A stretch of 64,000 bases of DNA from an uncultured Eubacteriales bacterium (GTDB lineage: Bacteria; Bacillota; Clostridia; Oscillospirales; Acutalibacteraceae): contig CAJTNL010000006.1 in the NCBI GenBank assembly GCA_910577755.1, positions 1 to 64,000 of the forward strand, written 5' to 3'. Shown piece after piece: positions 1 through 7,291 of this stretch. Below the pieces are notes generated by a model. It worked only from the letters and a program-made list of their open reading frames with translations, was not told the origin of the DNA and ran no database searches. The position numbers and the translations under genes are program-made. Each line of letters opens with the position of its first letter. The stretch's first letter is position 1.

Positions 1-2
1 AT

Positions 3-989
3 GGGGCGTTGCCGGCACAACCAAATGCAGGAATTTGGTATGTAAAAGCGACTGTAGCGCCGGGAGTTGATTATCTTGGCTTAGAAAGCGATCCTGTAGC
101 ATTTACCATTGCGAAAGCAGTAGCTCCAGCAGTTGTTTTTCCTAGTGACTTAAGTGCTGTAGCAATGAATCCGCTGTCATCCGTGGAGCTGCCGCAGGGA
201 TGGAGTTGGGCAGACGCTACGCAAATACTGAGAGTTAATCAAACCGATTATATTGCCAGATATGAAGTGGATGGTATGAATTATGATTACGCAGGTATAG
301 CCGGTTATAATGCACAAGGAAATTATATTGAGGTACTATTGCCTGTTAGTGTAAGAAAAGCGGTGGCTCCTGCTATAGAGCTTCCAGATAATTTAACGGC
401 TGTAAATGGCAGCGTACTTTCAACAGTTGTGCTTCCAGCGGGTTGGACATGGGTGGTTGATACACAACAGATGGTATCACCAACAAACTATAGCTTTTCT
501 GCTCGTTTGACAGTAGATGATGTTAATTATGATTACACAGGAGTTATAGGCTATAATGCCGATGGACATTATGTTGAAAGTGTATTATCTTTGAATATTG
601 CAGCATTTGAAAATATTTGGATCACGCCTCTATCCATTACCGGTTGGGCTTACGGAGAGCCGACCAATGCACCAATTGCTAAAGCGCAATATGGTAATGT
701 AATGTTTACTTACAGCGATGCTATAGATGGTGTATTTACAGCTATTGTTCCGACTCAGCCAGGTACGTGGTATGTAAAAGCAACTGTGGCTGGTACTACT
801 GATTATAATGGCTTAGAAGCAATTGCAGAATTCACGATTGCTCCGAAAGTAAAAAAGATTAATAATACGAGCACCGGGGATGTAACTAATGTAGGTCTAT
901 GGAGTTCTATTTTTGGTACAACCGGCGCATTATTTGTAGGGCTATTGGCATTTTTAAAAGGTAAAAGGTCGAAAGATAAGGTAAAATAA
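3..989 (+). CDS. Cell-surface repeat protein, C-terminal part (5' truncated by window edge)
   Basis: The reading frame is open to the left edge, so the true start lies outside the window. Visible are extracellular repeats. A GxWYVKATV...DYxGLE module occurs at both ends of the fragment (about residues 9-25 and 255-275). Two copies of a module beginning VAPA and containing LP-x-GW-x-W, then YNAxGxYxE, lie between them. The C-terminus has an STGD motif, a hydrophobic segment of about 20 residues and a basic tail (KGKRSKDKVK). This layout is that of a sortase-type cell-wall sorting signal, with STGD in place of a clean LPxTG. I infer a secreted, wall- or membrane-anchored protein. Ligand and role are unknown. 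A strong terminator follows. Confidence 0.75.
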   Translation, partial: GALPAQPNAGIWYVKATVAPGVDYLGLESDPVAFTIAKAVAPAVVFPSDLSAVAMNPLSSVELPQGWSWADATQILRVNQTDYIARYEVDGMNYDYAGIAGYNAQGNYIEVLLPVSVRKAVAPAIELPDNLTAVNGSVLSTVVLPAGWTWVVDTQQMVSPTNYSFSARLTVDDVNYDYTGVIGYNADGHYVESVLSLNIAAFENIWITPLSITGWAYGEPTNAPIAKAQYGNVMFTYSDAIDGVFTAIVPTQPGTWYVKATVAGTTDYNGLEAIAEFTIAPKVKKINNTSTGDVTNVGLWSSIFGTTGALFVGLLAFLKGKRSKDKVK

Positions 990-1071
990 TATAAATAAGT
1001 TTAGTGTGATTGAGTTACATTATAACAAGTCAGAATAGATATTTTTTAAATAAGAGTATCTATTCTATTAA

Positions 1072-1112
1072 AAGAAGCTAACGAAATAGTGCTCGTTAGC
1101 TTCTTATTATTT
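1072..1112 (+). terminator. Rho-independent terminator of the surface-protein gene
   Basis: A perfect 13-bp stem (1072-1084 with 1093-1105) and an 8-nt loop are followed by a T-rich tail. It lies about 80 bp after the stop codon at 987-989. Confidence 0.85.
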
Positions 1113-1411
1113 TGTAGTTTTATAGTAAAAAGTGATTTGGATATAGACAATAAAACAAAAGGGAGAAAGGAAAAATTACTGAAGATTTTGAAAAAGAGAA
1201 ATTTTGATTTGGAGAGAGTAAATCACTTAACATTTACCATAATACAGATAAAGCAGATAATTATTTGATATGCTATGTTTAGGTGTAGAGCATAAAGAGA
1301 AAACTTACGATAGTTTAACTAATACAGGTGGAAATCTATACAAAACTTATTGAAAAGATTGAGAGTTTAAGATAGTGTAAAGATAAAATACGAATTTAGA
1401 AAGTGCTTGTC
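1113..1411. other. Gene-free stretch, possibly decayed
   Basis: No open frame here is long or has a convincing ribosome binding site. Short peptide-like runs broken by stops can be read in several frames, which would fit a decayed gene. I recognise no family. I see no repeat ends or insertion-sequence traces. Confidence 0.3.
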
Positions 1412-1440
1412 TTGACAATTCTAAAAACGTCTGATAATAT
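1412..1440 (+). promoter_or_regulatory. Sigma-A type promoter of the 55-aa gene
   Basis: TTGACA at 1412-1417 and TAATAT at 1435-1440 are separated by 17 bp. Overlapping alternatives GATAAT (1433) and TATAAT (1438) have spacers of 15 and 20. The next gene starts 24 bp downstream with a GGAGGGG ribosome binding site. Confidence 0.6.
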
Positions 1441-1463
1441 AATTACTAAAGGAGGGGAATCAT

Positions 1464-1631
1464 ATGAGTAATGATAAAGTTATTGAGGAAATGTTATCTC
1501 GCATTCAAATATTAGAGGAGAAAGTTGAAGTACTTTCACAGAAAATTTTAGGTGAAGATACCACCAATAAGGATTCTGATAAGAAAGAGAAACGCTGTCT
1601 GCCAGGATATAACAGTTGTGAAATTGGTTAA
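1464..1631 (+). CDS. Small coiled-coil protein with a two-cysteine tail (55 aa), unknown function
   Basis: ATG at 1464 sits 7 bp after GGAGGGG (1451-1457), behind a consensus-like promoter. The product is 55 residues. Residues 5-32 form an amphipathic heptad-like helix (EEMLSRIQILEEKVEVLSQK), then comes a highly charged linker with KKEKR. The protein ends CLPGYNSCEIG with cysteines at positions 46 and 53. A strong hairpin terminator follows, so this is a complete single-gene unit. I do not recognise the family. The promoter, ribosome binding site and terminator argue that it is real. The C-terminal Cys pair could bind metal, form a disulfide or be a processed peptide, but that is speculation. 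Confidence 0.6.
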   Translation: MSNDKVIEEMLSRIQILEEKVEVLSQKILGEDTTNKDSDKKEKRCLPGYNSCEIG

Positions 1632-1725
1632 AAATTTGTTAACTATTTTAGTATTTAGTCAATAATTAATTTGTAAAAGACAAATTTGTAATCTCATTGT
1701 ACAGCAAAGCATATCTAAATGTTTG

Positions 1726-1775
1726 AATAAGAGACAACATGATGATTATAATCATCATGTTGTCTCTTATTTTAA
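1726..1775 (+). terminator. Terminator after the 55-aa gene
   Basis: A perfect 22-bp inverted repeat (1726-1747 with 1750-1771) with a 2-nt centre is followed by TT. The stem is unusually long and symmetric and lies 95 bp after the stop codon. It could act in both directions. Confidence 0.7.
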
Positions 1776-1943
1776 TAGCGAAAAAATATGGACAAGCAGT
1801 TCAATGTTGTTCTTTATATATGTATGTTTTCTATTTCTTTGTAACAAATTTTAAAAGTATATTTAATTGCTGATGTACATTTTGTGTGAATTCAAAAATA
1901 CAGATTTGGGCTGATTATGAAATGTTATAGTAAACGCAAAATG

Positions 1944-1975
1944 AAATGGACAACAAAAATTTTTGTTGTCCATTT
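1944..1975 (-). terminator. Perfect 32-bp palindrome downstream of the DUF3048 gene
   Basis: Positions 1944-1959 are the exact reverse complement of 1960-1975. It lies about 30 bp beyond the stop of the minus-strand lipoprotein gene, so it is probably its terminator hairpin, although the U-tract is poor. Confidence 0.5.
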
Positions 1976-2007
1976 ATCGAATGATAGCAGATTTACAATT
2001 TTATTTT

Positions 2008-3108
2008 TTATGTATCGCTAATAGAAGTATTGGAGCTATAGGATGAAGGTATGAGACCAATCCAGCTTTTACCGGCATTTAAAACAAGTTCATTGCCTTT
2101 TTTATCGTATAATTTTAAAGGATTACTTGCTATATTACCTTTTTTCCAAGTAATTGTTTCATAGGTACCGTTCGAAATATAAAAACCTTCGCCACCAGTT
2201 AAATCCATGTCAATACGACCAGCTTCATCGTTGGAAATAGGCTGAACATTAGTATATAAGCCAATAACATTTGAAACCGACATTTGTTTACCGCCGTCTT
2301 GTGTCATAGGTGTGTTATTAATACGGTTATAATATAGACCGTCAGATTCATCATAGGTAAATGTATGATTATAGCCTTGAGCTGAAAAATAAATATTTAC
2401 TTTTTTACAAATACCATCAGCTAATTTGCGCTTGACATCTGGTATATTAAATTGAAATGGGGAAGAGTAGGATGAGTTTATGTTTGTTTGAAATCCTTTT
2501 TGATTTATGGCATTGAGAATGTTTTGACCGGTTGTATAGCCGGTATGTTCAATGGCAACATTACGGGTTTGATCACGGAAAAAATTTGTGCTGTCACTGA
2601 GACCGTCAATATCATCTACATGATTGTTTGAAACGGAAGTATAAGCCTGCGGGCTGCCGCCCCAGTGAACGAAAATTGCATCCAGTCCATCAGCTAGTTC
2701 CACAAAGTCGTGACGCATACTGCGAACAGAGCCAATTTTAGGTATTTGGCTGACATCGGAAAAGAGCCACATCATACGCGTAGCGCCGCCTTCCACAAGA
2801 CCTTCTATGACGATATCTGCTGAACACAATCCCCATTGTGGACGTGCAGATGGATGGTTATTAATCATAACTGCAATCGGACGCTGACCTTTCGCTGCAT
2901 CTGCAAGATTATTTTCACCTGTTAGTGGATTAATATTTTCATATTTAACTTCTTCCACACTGCTGGAAACTGTTTCCGATACCAATTCCAATTCAGATGT
3001 TGTAGTGCTTGTAGTTTCTTTGCCACAAGCTGTTAATGATACGGCTAATAATATAGCCGCTGTAGAACCGATAAAGGTTCTGAAAAATGTTTTTTGTTTT
3101 TTCTCCAC
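2008..3108 (-). CDS. DUF3048 (YerB-like) lipoprotein
   Basis: This 366-aa protein starts with a lipoprotein signal peptide: a KK-rich n-region, a hydrophobic core and the lipobox LTAC with Cys at residue 28. The rest matches the DUF3048/YerB family, with blocks such as NPLTGE, RPIAVMINNHPSARPQWGL, IEGLVEGGATRMM and GSVRSMRHDFVELADGLDAIFVHWGG (split here for brevity). It should be anchored outside the membrane. The family's molecular role is not settled. The start is GTG at 3106-3108, because AGAGGAGA lies about 8 bp upstream and the ATG between them is followed directly by a stop. It is divergent from the ArsR gene and its own neighbours give no functional hint. Confidence 0.85.
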   Translation of the reverse strand: MEKKQKTFFRTFIGSTAAILLAVSLTACGKETTSTTTSELELVSETVSSSVEEVKYENINPLTGENNLADAAKGQRPIAVMINNHPSARPQWGLCSADIVIEGLVEGGATRMMWLFSDVSQIPKIGSVRSMRHDFVELADGLDAIFVHWGGSPQAYTSVSNNHVDDIDGLSDSTNFFRDQTRNVAIEHTGYTTGQNILNAINQKGFQTNINSSYSSPFQFNIPDVKRKLADGICKKVNIYFSAQGYNHTFTYDESDGLYYNRINNTPMTQDGGKQMSVSNVIGLYTNVQPISNDEAGRIDMDLTGGEGFYISNGTYETITWKKGNIASNPLKLYDKKGNELVLNAGKSWIGLIPSSYSSNTSISDT

Positions 3109-3398
3109 GTTTACATCTCCTCTTTATAATACTTATTCATTATACATTAAAATGACAAAAATAGAAACTAGAAATGATGAAATTAAATATTTTAAAGGAT
3201 TATGCAGATATATAATTTTTTAATTGGTAAAAGAGATATTTTTTTATTTCAGTACGATAAATTTGAATAAGATGTATATAATATTATAATAAATATATAG
3301 TGAATGGGGATTTGAAAATTACATGTAAGGTTTATTTTATCACAGAGTTATAAATACCCAATAACGGTTTGTAAACAATATGAGAAAGGGTGAGAGGA

Positions 3399-3704
3399 AT
3401 GAGTGGAAAAACCACAGGAAAAGTTTTGTCTGTTGAGGAATGTATGGAGGATGCCGAATTGCTGAAAGCGTTATCAAATCCAACGCGGTTAAGCATTATT
3501 AATCACTTGCTTATGAATAAATGTAATGTTGTGGCGATTGAAACTAGTTTGGGAGTTAAACAAAGTAATGTATCCCGGCATCTTTTCGTATTAAAAAGCG
3601 CAGGTATTGTAGAGGGGAAACGGGATGGAAATGAAATTTATTATGAGGTGATCAGTCAAAAGGTGATTAAACTTATTGAATTATTGTTATCTTTTAAAAC
3701 ATAA
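3399..3704 (+). CDS. ArsR-family winged-helix transcriptional regulator
   Basis: A product of about 101 residues shows the ArsR fold order: ELLKALSNPTRLSIINHLL (helices 1-2), a recognition helix in GVKQSNVSRHLFVLKSAGIV, then the wing GKRDGNEIYYEV. Members bind DNA as dimers and release it on metal or another signal. No classic CxC metal site is present in the recognition helix. The cysteines near the N-terminus and at NKCNV might serve in sensing, which is inference. ATG at 3399 is preferred over the in-frame GTG at 3390 because AAAGGGTGA lies correctly spaced before it. The target is unknown. The convergent radical SAM gene follows with a 45-bp gap. Confidence 0.85.
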   Translation: MSGKTTGKVLSVEECMEDAELLKALSNPTRLSIINHLLMNKCNVVAIETSLGVKQSNVSRHLFVLKSAGIVEGKRDGNEIYYEVISQKVIKLIELLLSFKT

Positions 3705-3749
3705 GTTCAATAAAAGCGTGTTTTAAATTGTAAACAAATCCTTTAGATA

Positions 3750-5480
3750 CTAAGAGGGCAATAATGGCAATATTTGGTGGTGTGCTTTACCTGTAATGTC
3801 GCGTTGACGATAGTCAAATAAAATGGCCGTTGGTATTGCAGCATTTGTTTCAGGATGGAACGGAAAGAGCTGTAAATGAGTGATTTTTGCAATACGTTTT
3901 GGGCTTTCATGGATATAATTTGCTAAATAAGCCTTAATATGTTGTGGTACTTCATAAAACTGAAAAATCCAATCACGATATTTTTTCTGGTACGTATTAT
4001 CTGTAAACGAAGGTAATTTTTTTGGTTTTTCATGGAGACAAATATCATAAATGCAAAGTTGTTCCATTTCTGAAGTGAAGATACGATTGGTTGATTGCCA
4101 AAACTCACGCAGTATTTCATAGTATTGTTCTTTTGCATGTTGAAGTAGATGATATTTGTTTTCCGTATAATAAGTGCCAAGCTGTGCAAAAAAATCAAAG
4201 GGAGTTGTAAACTGTTGCAGCATATGCTCAATGATATGGTGAAAACGGCCGCTGTTGTAATAGAGATTTACCATTTCTTCTATATCCTTTAAAAAGATGA
4301 TTTCTTTAAATGAAAGCCATTTTGTTTCTAAAATTTCATAAGGAGCTTTTGGAGTGTATGTCATACCGTATTGATTTGCGTTTCTATGCATAGCTGAACC
4401 TTTCAGTACCTTTAAAAAGCCCAACTGTAATTGTTGTGGACGAATTTTGAATACCTGATTAAATGAATTTTTAAAAGATTCAATATTTTCAAAGGGTAAT
4501 CCGGCAATTAAATCTAAGTGTAGATGAATATTGCCCCGATAGTCAATTTGTTTGCAAATATCTAACAATTGTTCCGTTTTCATGTTTCGAGTAATAGCAG
4601 ACAGTGTTTGGGGATTGGTAGATTGTACACCTACTTCAAATTGAAATTGCCCTTTACGTATCTTGCTTAAAAATGAAATGGTGTCTTTATCCAAAAGTTC
4701 TCCCGCAATTTCAAAGTGAAAATTTGTAATACCGTTGTCATGCTCTTTCAAGTATCTCCAGATTGCAAGAGCATATTTTTTATTACAGTTAAAGGTGCGA
4801 TCTACAAATTTTACTTGTCGAACATTATGTTTTAAGAATAAATCAAGACTTGTAAATACTTGTTCTAAAGGCATATATCGGACTCTATTTTCAATAGAAG
4901 ACAAGCAGTAGCTGCATTGGAATGGACAACCCCGGGTACACTCAAAGTATAAAATACGATTTTTTTCCTTTTGGAGATCAGGATACGGAAAGGGCAATTG
5001 CGACAACGGAATGAGCGGTTCCGGATTGGTTTGGCATAGTGTACATTCATTACGGTAAGTAAATGACGGAACAGTTTGCGCACAAGTGCCGCTTTGCAAA
5101 TGTTTTAATAGAGGAAGCAAGGAGGGTTCACCTTCGCCCCGAATAATACCATCTATAAAAGAGTGTTTTTGCAATAATTCTATACTGTTGTAACTAACCT
5201 CAGGACCAGCTAAAATCAATTTACTTAATGGTAAAAGCATTTTCAGTTGGCAGCATAATTCTAAAATCATTTCAATATTCCAGATATAGCAGGAGAAAAT
5301 CATATGATCAGCTTTTGTTAGATATATTTCCCGTACAAGCTGGGGAATACGATGATTGATGGTATATTCTGCAATAGCCGTATTATTGAATCCATTTTGT
5401 TCTGCTAATAACTGCATATATCGAACAGCTAAATTTGTATGGATATATTTTGCATTAATAGCAATAAATAAAGTTTTCAT
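3750..5480 (-). CDS. B12-binding-domain radical SAM protein, DUF4080 type
   Basis: The 576-aa protein begins with a cobalamin-binding-like Rossmann region (residues 1-130, with AGPEVSYN and GIIRGEGEPSL). It continues into a radical SAM core whose cluster motif C-x3-C-x2-C is at Cys185, Cys189 and Cys192. A C-terminal region typical of DUF4080 follows (from about residue 370). Such enzymes cleave S-adenosylmethionine with a [4Fe-4S] cluster, and those with a B12 domain often methylate or rearrange. The substrate is unknown. ATG at 5480 follows AAAGGGGA. That ribosome binding site lies inside one arm of a 30-bp perfect inverted repeat, which suggests translational control. Confidence 0.85.
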   Translation of the reverse strand: MKTLFIAINAKYIHTNLAVRYMQLLAEQNGFNNTAIAEYTINHRIPQLVREIYLTKADHMIFSCYIWNIEMILELCCQLKMLLPLSKLILAGPEVSYNSIELLQKHSFIDGIIRGEGEPSLLPLLKHLQSGTCAQTVPSFTYRNECTLCQTNPEPLIPLSQLPFPYPDLQKEKNRILYFECTRGCPFQCSYCLSSIENRVRYMPLEQVFTSLDLFLKHNVRQVKFVDRTFNCNKKYALAIWRYLKEHDNGITNFHFEIAGELLDKDTISFLSKIRKGQFQFEVGVQSTNPQTLSAITRNMKTEQLLDICKQIDYRGNIHLHLDLIAGLPFENIESFKNSFNQVFKIRPQQLQLGFLKVLKGSAMHRNANQYGMTYTPKAPYEILETKWLSFKEIIFLKDIEEMVNLYYNSGRFHHIIEHMLQQFTTPFDFFAQLGTYYTENKYHLLQHAKEQYYEILREFWQSTNRIFTSEMEQLCIYDICLHEKPKKLPSFTDNTYQKKYRDWIFQFYEVPQHIKAYLANYIHESPKRIAKITHLQLFPFHPETNAAIPTAILFDYRQRDITGKAHHQILPLLPS

Positions 5481-5484
5481 GTTA

Positions 5485-5555
5485 GTCCCCTTTTTATCAT
5501 GATTTATTGATAATTATAGCATATTATTATCAATAAATCATGATAAAAAGGGGAC
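5485..5555. repeat. 30-bp perfect inverted repeat covering the RBS of the radical SAM gene
   Basis: Positions 5485-5514 are the exact reverse complement of 5526-5555, with an 11-nt loop. The arm next to the gene contains the Shine-Dalgarno sequence of the minus-strand gene starting at 5480. In a minus-strand transcript reading through both arms, the site would be paired. Confidence 0.85.
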
Positions 5556-5971
5556 AGGACAGTATTAGTATTTCTCCATTAACATAAAGAATTCTGCACA
5601 AAGTGAAGATATTGTGATTATACCACTCACAATGATAAAAATATAAGTTTTACACCTCAATTTTATGTATTGCCTACTTATCTTCGACGATATAGTATTT
5701 GTTGTTGTATATAGATTTTACTGTAAAATACGATTATTTACTTGTATGCGTTTCTTATAAGGCAAATTTAATATACTAGATATACATCAAACTACAATAT
5801 TATAAATTACGTAAAAGGAACGTGAGATTATAGTTCTGTAATTCATTTAATTGGAGATAAAGTAAAGAACACCGTAGCAATTGAAAACAGTAGCTGAAGT
5901 ATTTCTTTGAATTTAGTTTGTAGTTTCTTATAACAAATATATTGTCAATATTTAAAGGCGCTTATATTGTA
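5556..5971. other. Gene-free stretch of about 415 bp
   Basis: The sequence is AT-rich with no open frame of note and no recognised RNA. It holds the region upstream of the radical SAM gene and downstream of the dehydratase-like gene. I see no clear terminator for the latter. Confidence 0.5.
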
Positions 5972-7240
5972 TTATGTTTCAATTTTTTCCCTTGCAACGG
6001 ACAGCATTAATTTAATGCGGTTTTCCTGATTTACTCGGGTTGCACTGGGATCGTAATCAATTGGAACGATGTTGGCGCGACCATCTACTTCTTTTATTTT
6101 TCTAATCATACCTTTACCGGAAATATGGTTGGGTAGACAACCAAAAGGTTGAGTACATACGATGTTTTCATATCCAGCATTGACTAACTCAAGAATTTCA
6201 GCAGGCAATAACCAACCTTCTCCCATTTTATTACCATAGCCAATTACATTTTTTACAAGTTTTTTTACATGATAATAACCGGTAGGCGCCAATAATTCAG
6301 GATAGTCCTGAAACGCTTTAATCATAATTCCTTGGAGAGATAATAGGTAGTCCAGTAAAATTTTATTGATTTGGTATTTTATCGAATTACCGCCATATAG
6401 CCGAATGTCCTCTAAGCGGTTATCTATATTATATAAAATAAAATTTACAATACCGGGTACACATACTTCGCAGTCTTGAGAAGCCAGAAATTTTTCTAAA
6501 TCATTGTTAGCAATGGGCGCATATTTGACATAAATTTCTCCTACAATGCCAACCTTTACTTTTGGTGTTCTGTGTACTGGTATGGCTGCAAAATTTTTTA
6601 CAATTTCCTTGGCGTTATGGGTAAATTGTGCTTTGGATAATCCCTCACCCTTGCTTAATTGCTTAGATAGCAGACTAATCCATTTATCTACCATGTTTTT
6701 AGTTTCGCCTTTGTTGTCTTCATAAGGTTCAATATTATTTTTTAGTTGCATTAACACATCGCCATAATAAAGACCAGAAATCATTTTCCTTAAAAAGGGA
6801 ATATTCATTGAGAATCCGGGGTTTTTTTCCATACCGTTCAGATTCAAAGAAATTACCGGTACCTGTGGATAATTTGCTCGAATTAAAGCTTTGCGCAATA
6901 GATGAATATAGTTAGAGGCTCGGCATCCACCGCCAGTTTGTGTAATAATCAGTGCTACTTTGTTAATATCGTATTTACCGCTGTTTAAAGCATCGAGAAA
7001 TTGACCGATGACCAATAGTGCAGGGTAACAGGTATCGTTATGTACGTATTTTAGACCTTCCTGTGCGATATTGGGACTAGCGGTGTTAAGGAGTTCTGCC
7101 TTATAGCCGAAGCTTTTCATAATTTCCAGTACCACGCGAAAGTGAATGTCAATCATAGTAGGGCAGAGAATAGTATATTCCTCTTTCATTTCTTTTGTAA
7201 ACAGTAAACGTCCTGTTTCATCATAAACCAGTTCAGCCAT
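5972..7240 (-). CDS. 2-hydroxyacyl-CoA dehydratase-like protein (C-terminal half of the large activase/dehydratase family)
   Basis: The 422-aa product matches the part of the clostridial activase/dehydratase family related to 2-hydroxyacyl-CoA dehydratase subunits (COG3581-like). Conserved blocks include ILCPTMIDIHFRVV, VHNDTCYPALLVIGQF, TQTGGGCRASNYIHLLRKAL, VGEIYVKYAP and CTQPFGCLPNHI, with cysteines suited to an iron-sulfur cluster. In many Clostridia this sequence is fused to the activase, giving a protein of about 1,400 residues. Here it is a separate gene 51 bp after the 973-aa partner. The two lengths sum to about 1,395. AAGGAAAGG precedes the ATG. The family role is ATP-driven low-potential electron transfer. 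The exact substrate is unknown. Confidence 0.75.
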   Translation of the reverse strand: MAELVYDETGRLLFTKEMKEEYTILCPTMIDIHFRVVLEIMKSFGYKAELLNTASPNIAQEGLKYVHNDTCYPALLVIGQFLDALNSGKYDINKVALIITQTGGGCRASNYIHLLRKALIRANYPQVPVISLNLNGMEKNPGFSMNIPFLRKMISGLYYGDVLMQLKNNIEPYEDNKGETKNMVDKWISLLSKQLSKGEGLSKAQFTHNAKEIVKNFAAIPVHRTPKVKVGIVGEIYVKYAPIANNDLEKFLASQDCEVCVPGIVNFILYNIDNRLEDIRLYGGNSIKYQINKILLDYLLSLQGIMIKAFQDYPELLAPTGYYHVKKLVKNVIGYGNKMGEGWLLPAEILELVNAGYENIVCTQPFGCLPNHISGKGMIRKIKEVDGRANIVPIDYDPSATRVNQENRIKLMLSVAREKIET

Positions 7241-7291
7241 TTTATCGGCTTCCTTTCCTTATTTTTAAATTTCAAGTTGATAAATATATAT

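Noticed and set aside
1726..1975. Two long perfect palindromes considered as transposon ends
   Set aside because: They differ in sequence, enclose no gene and each lies just after a stop codon, as terminators do.
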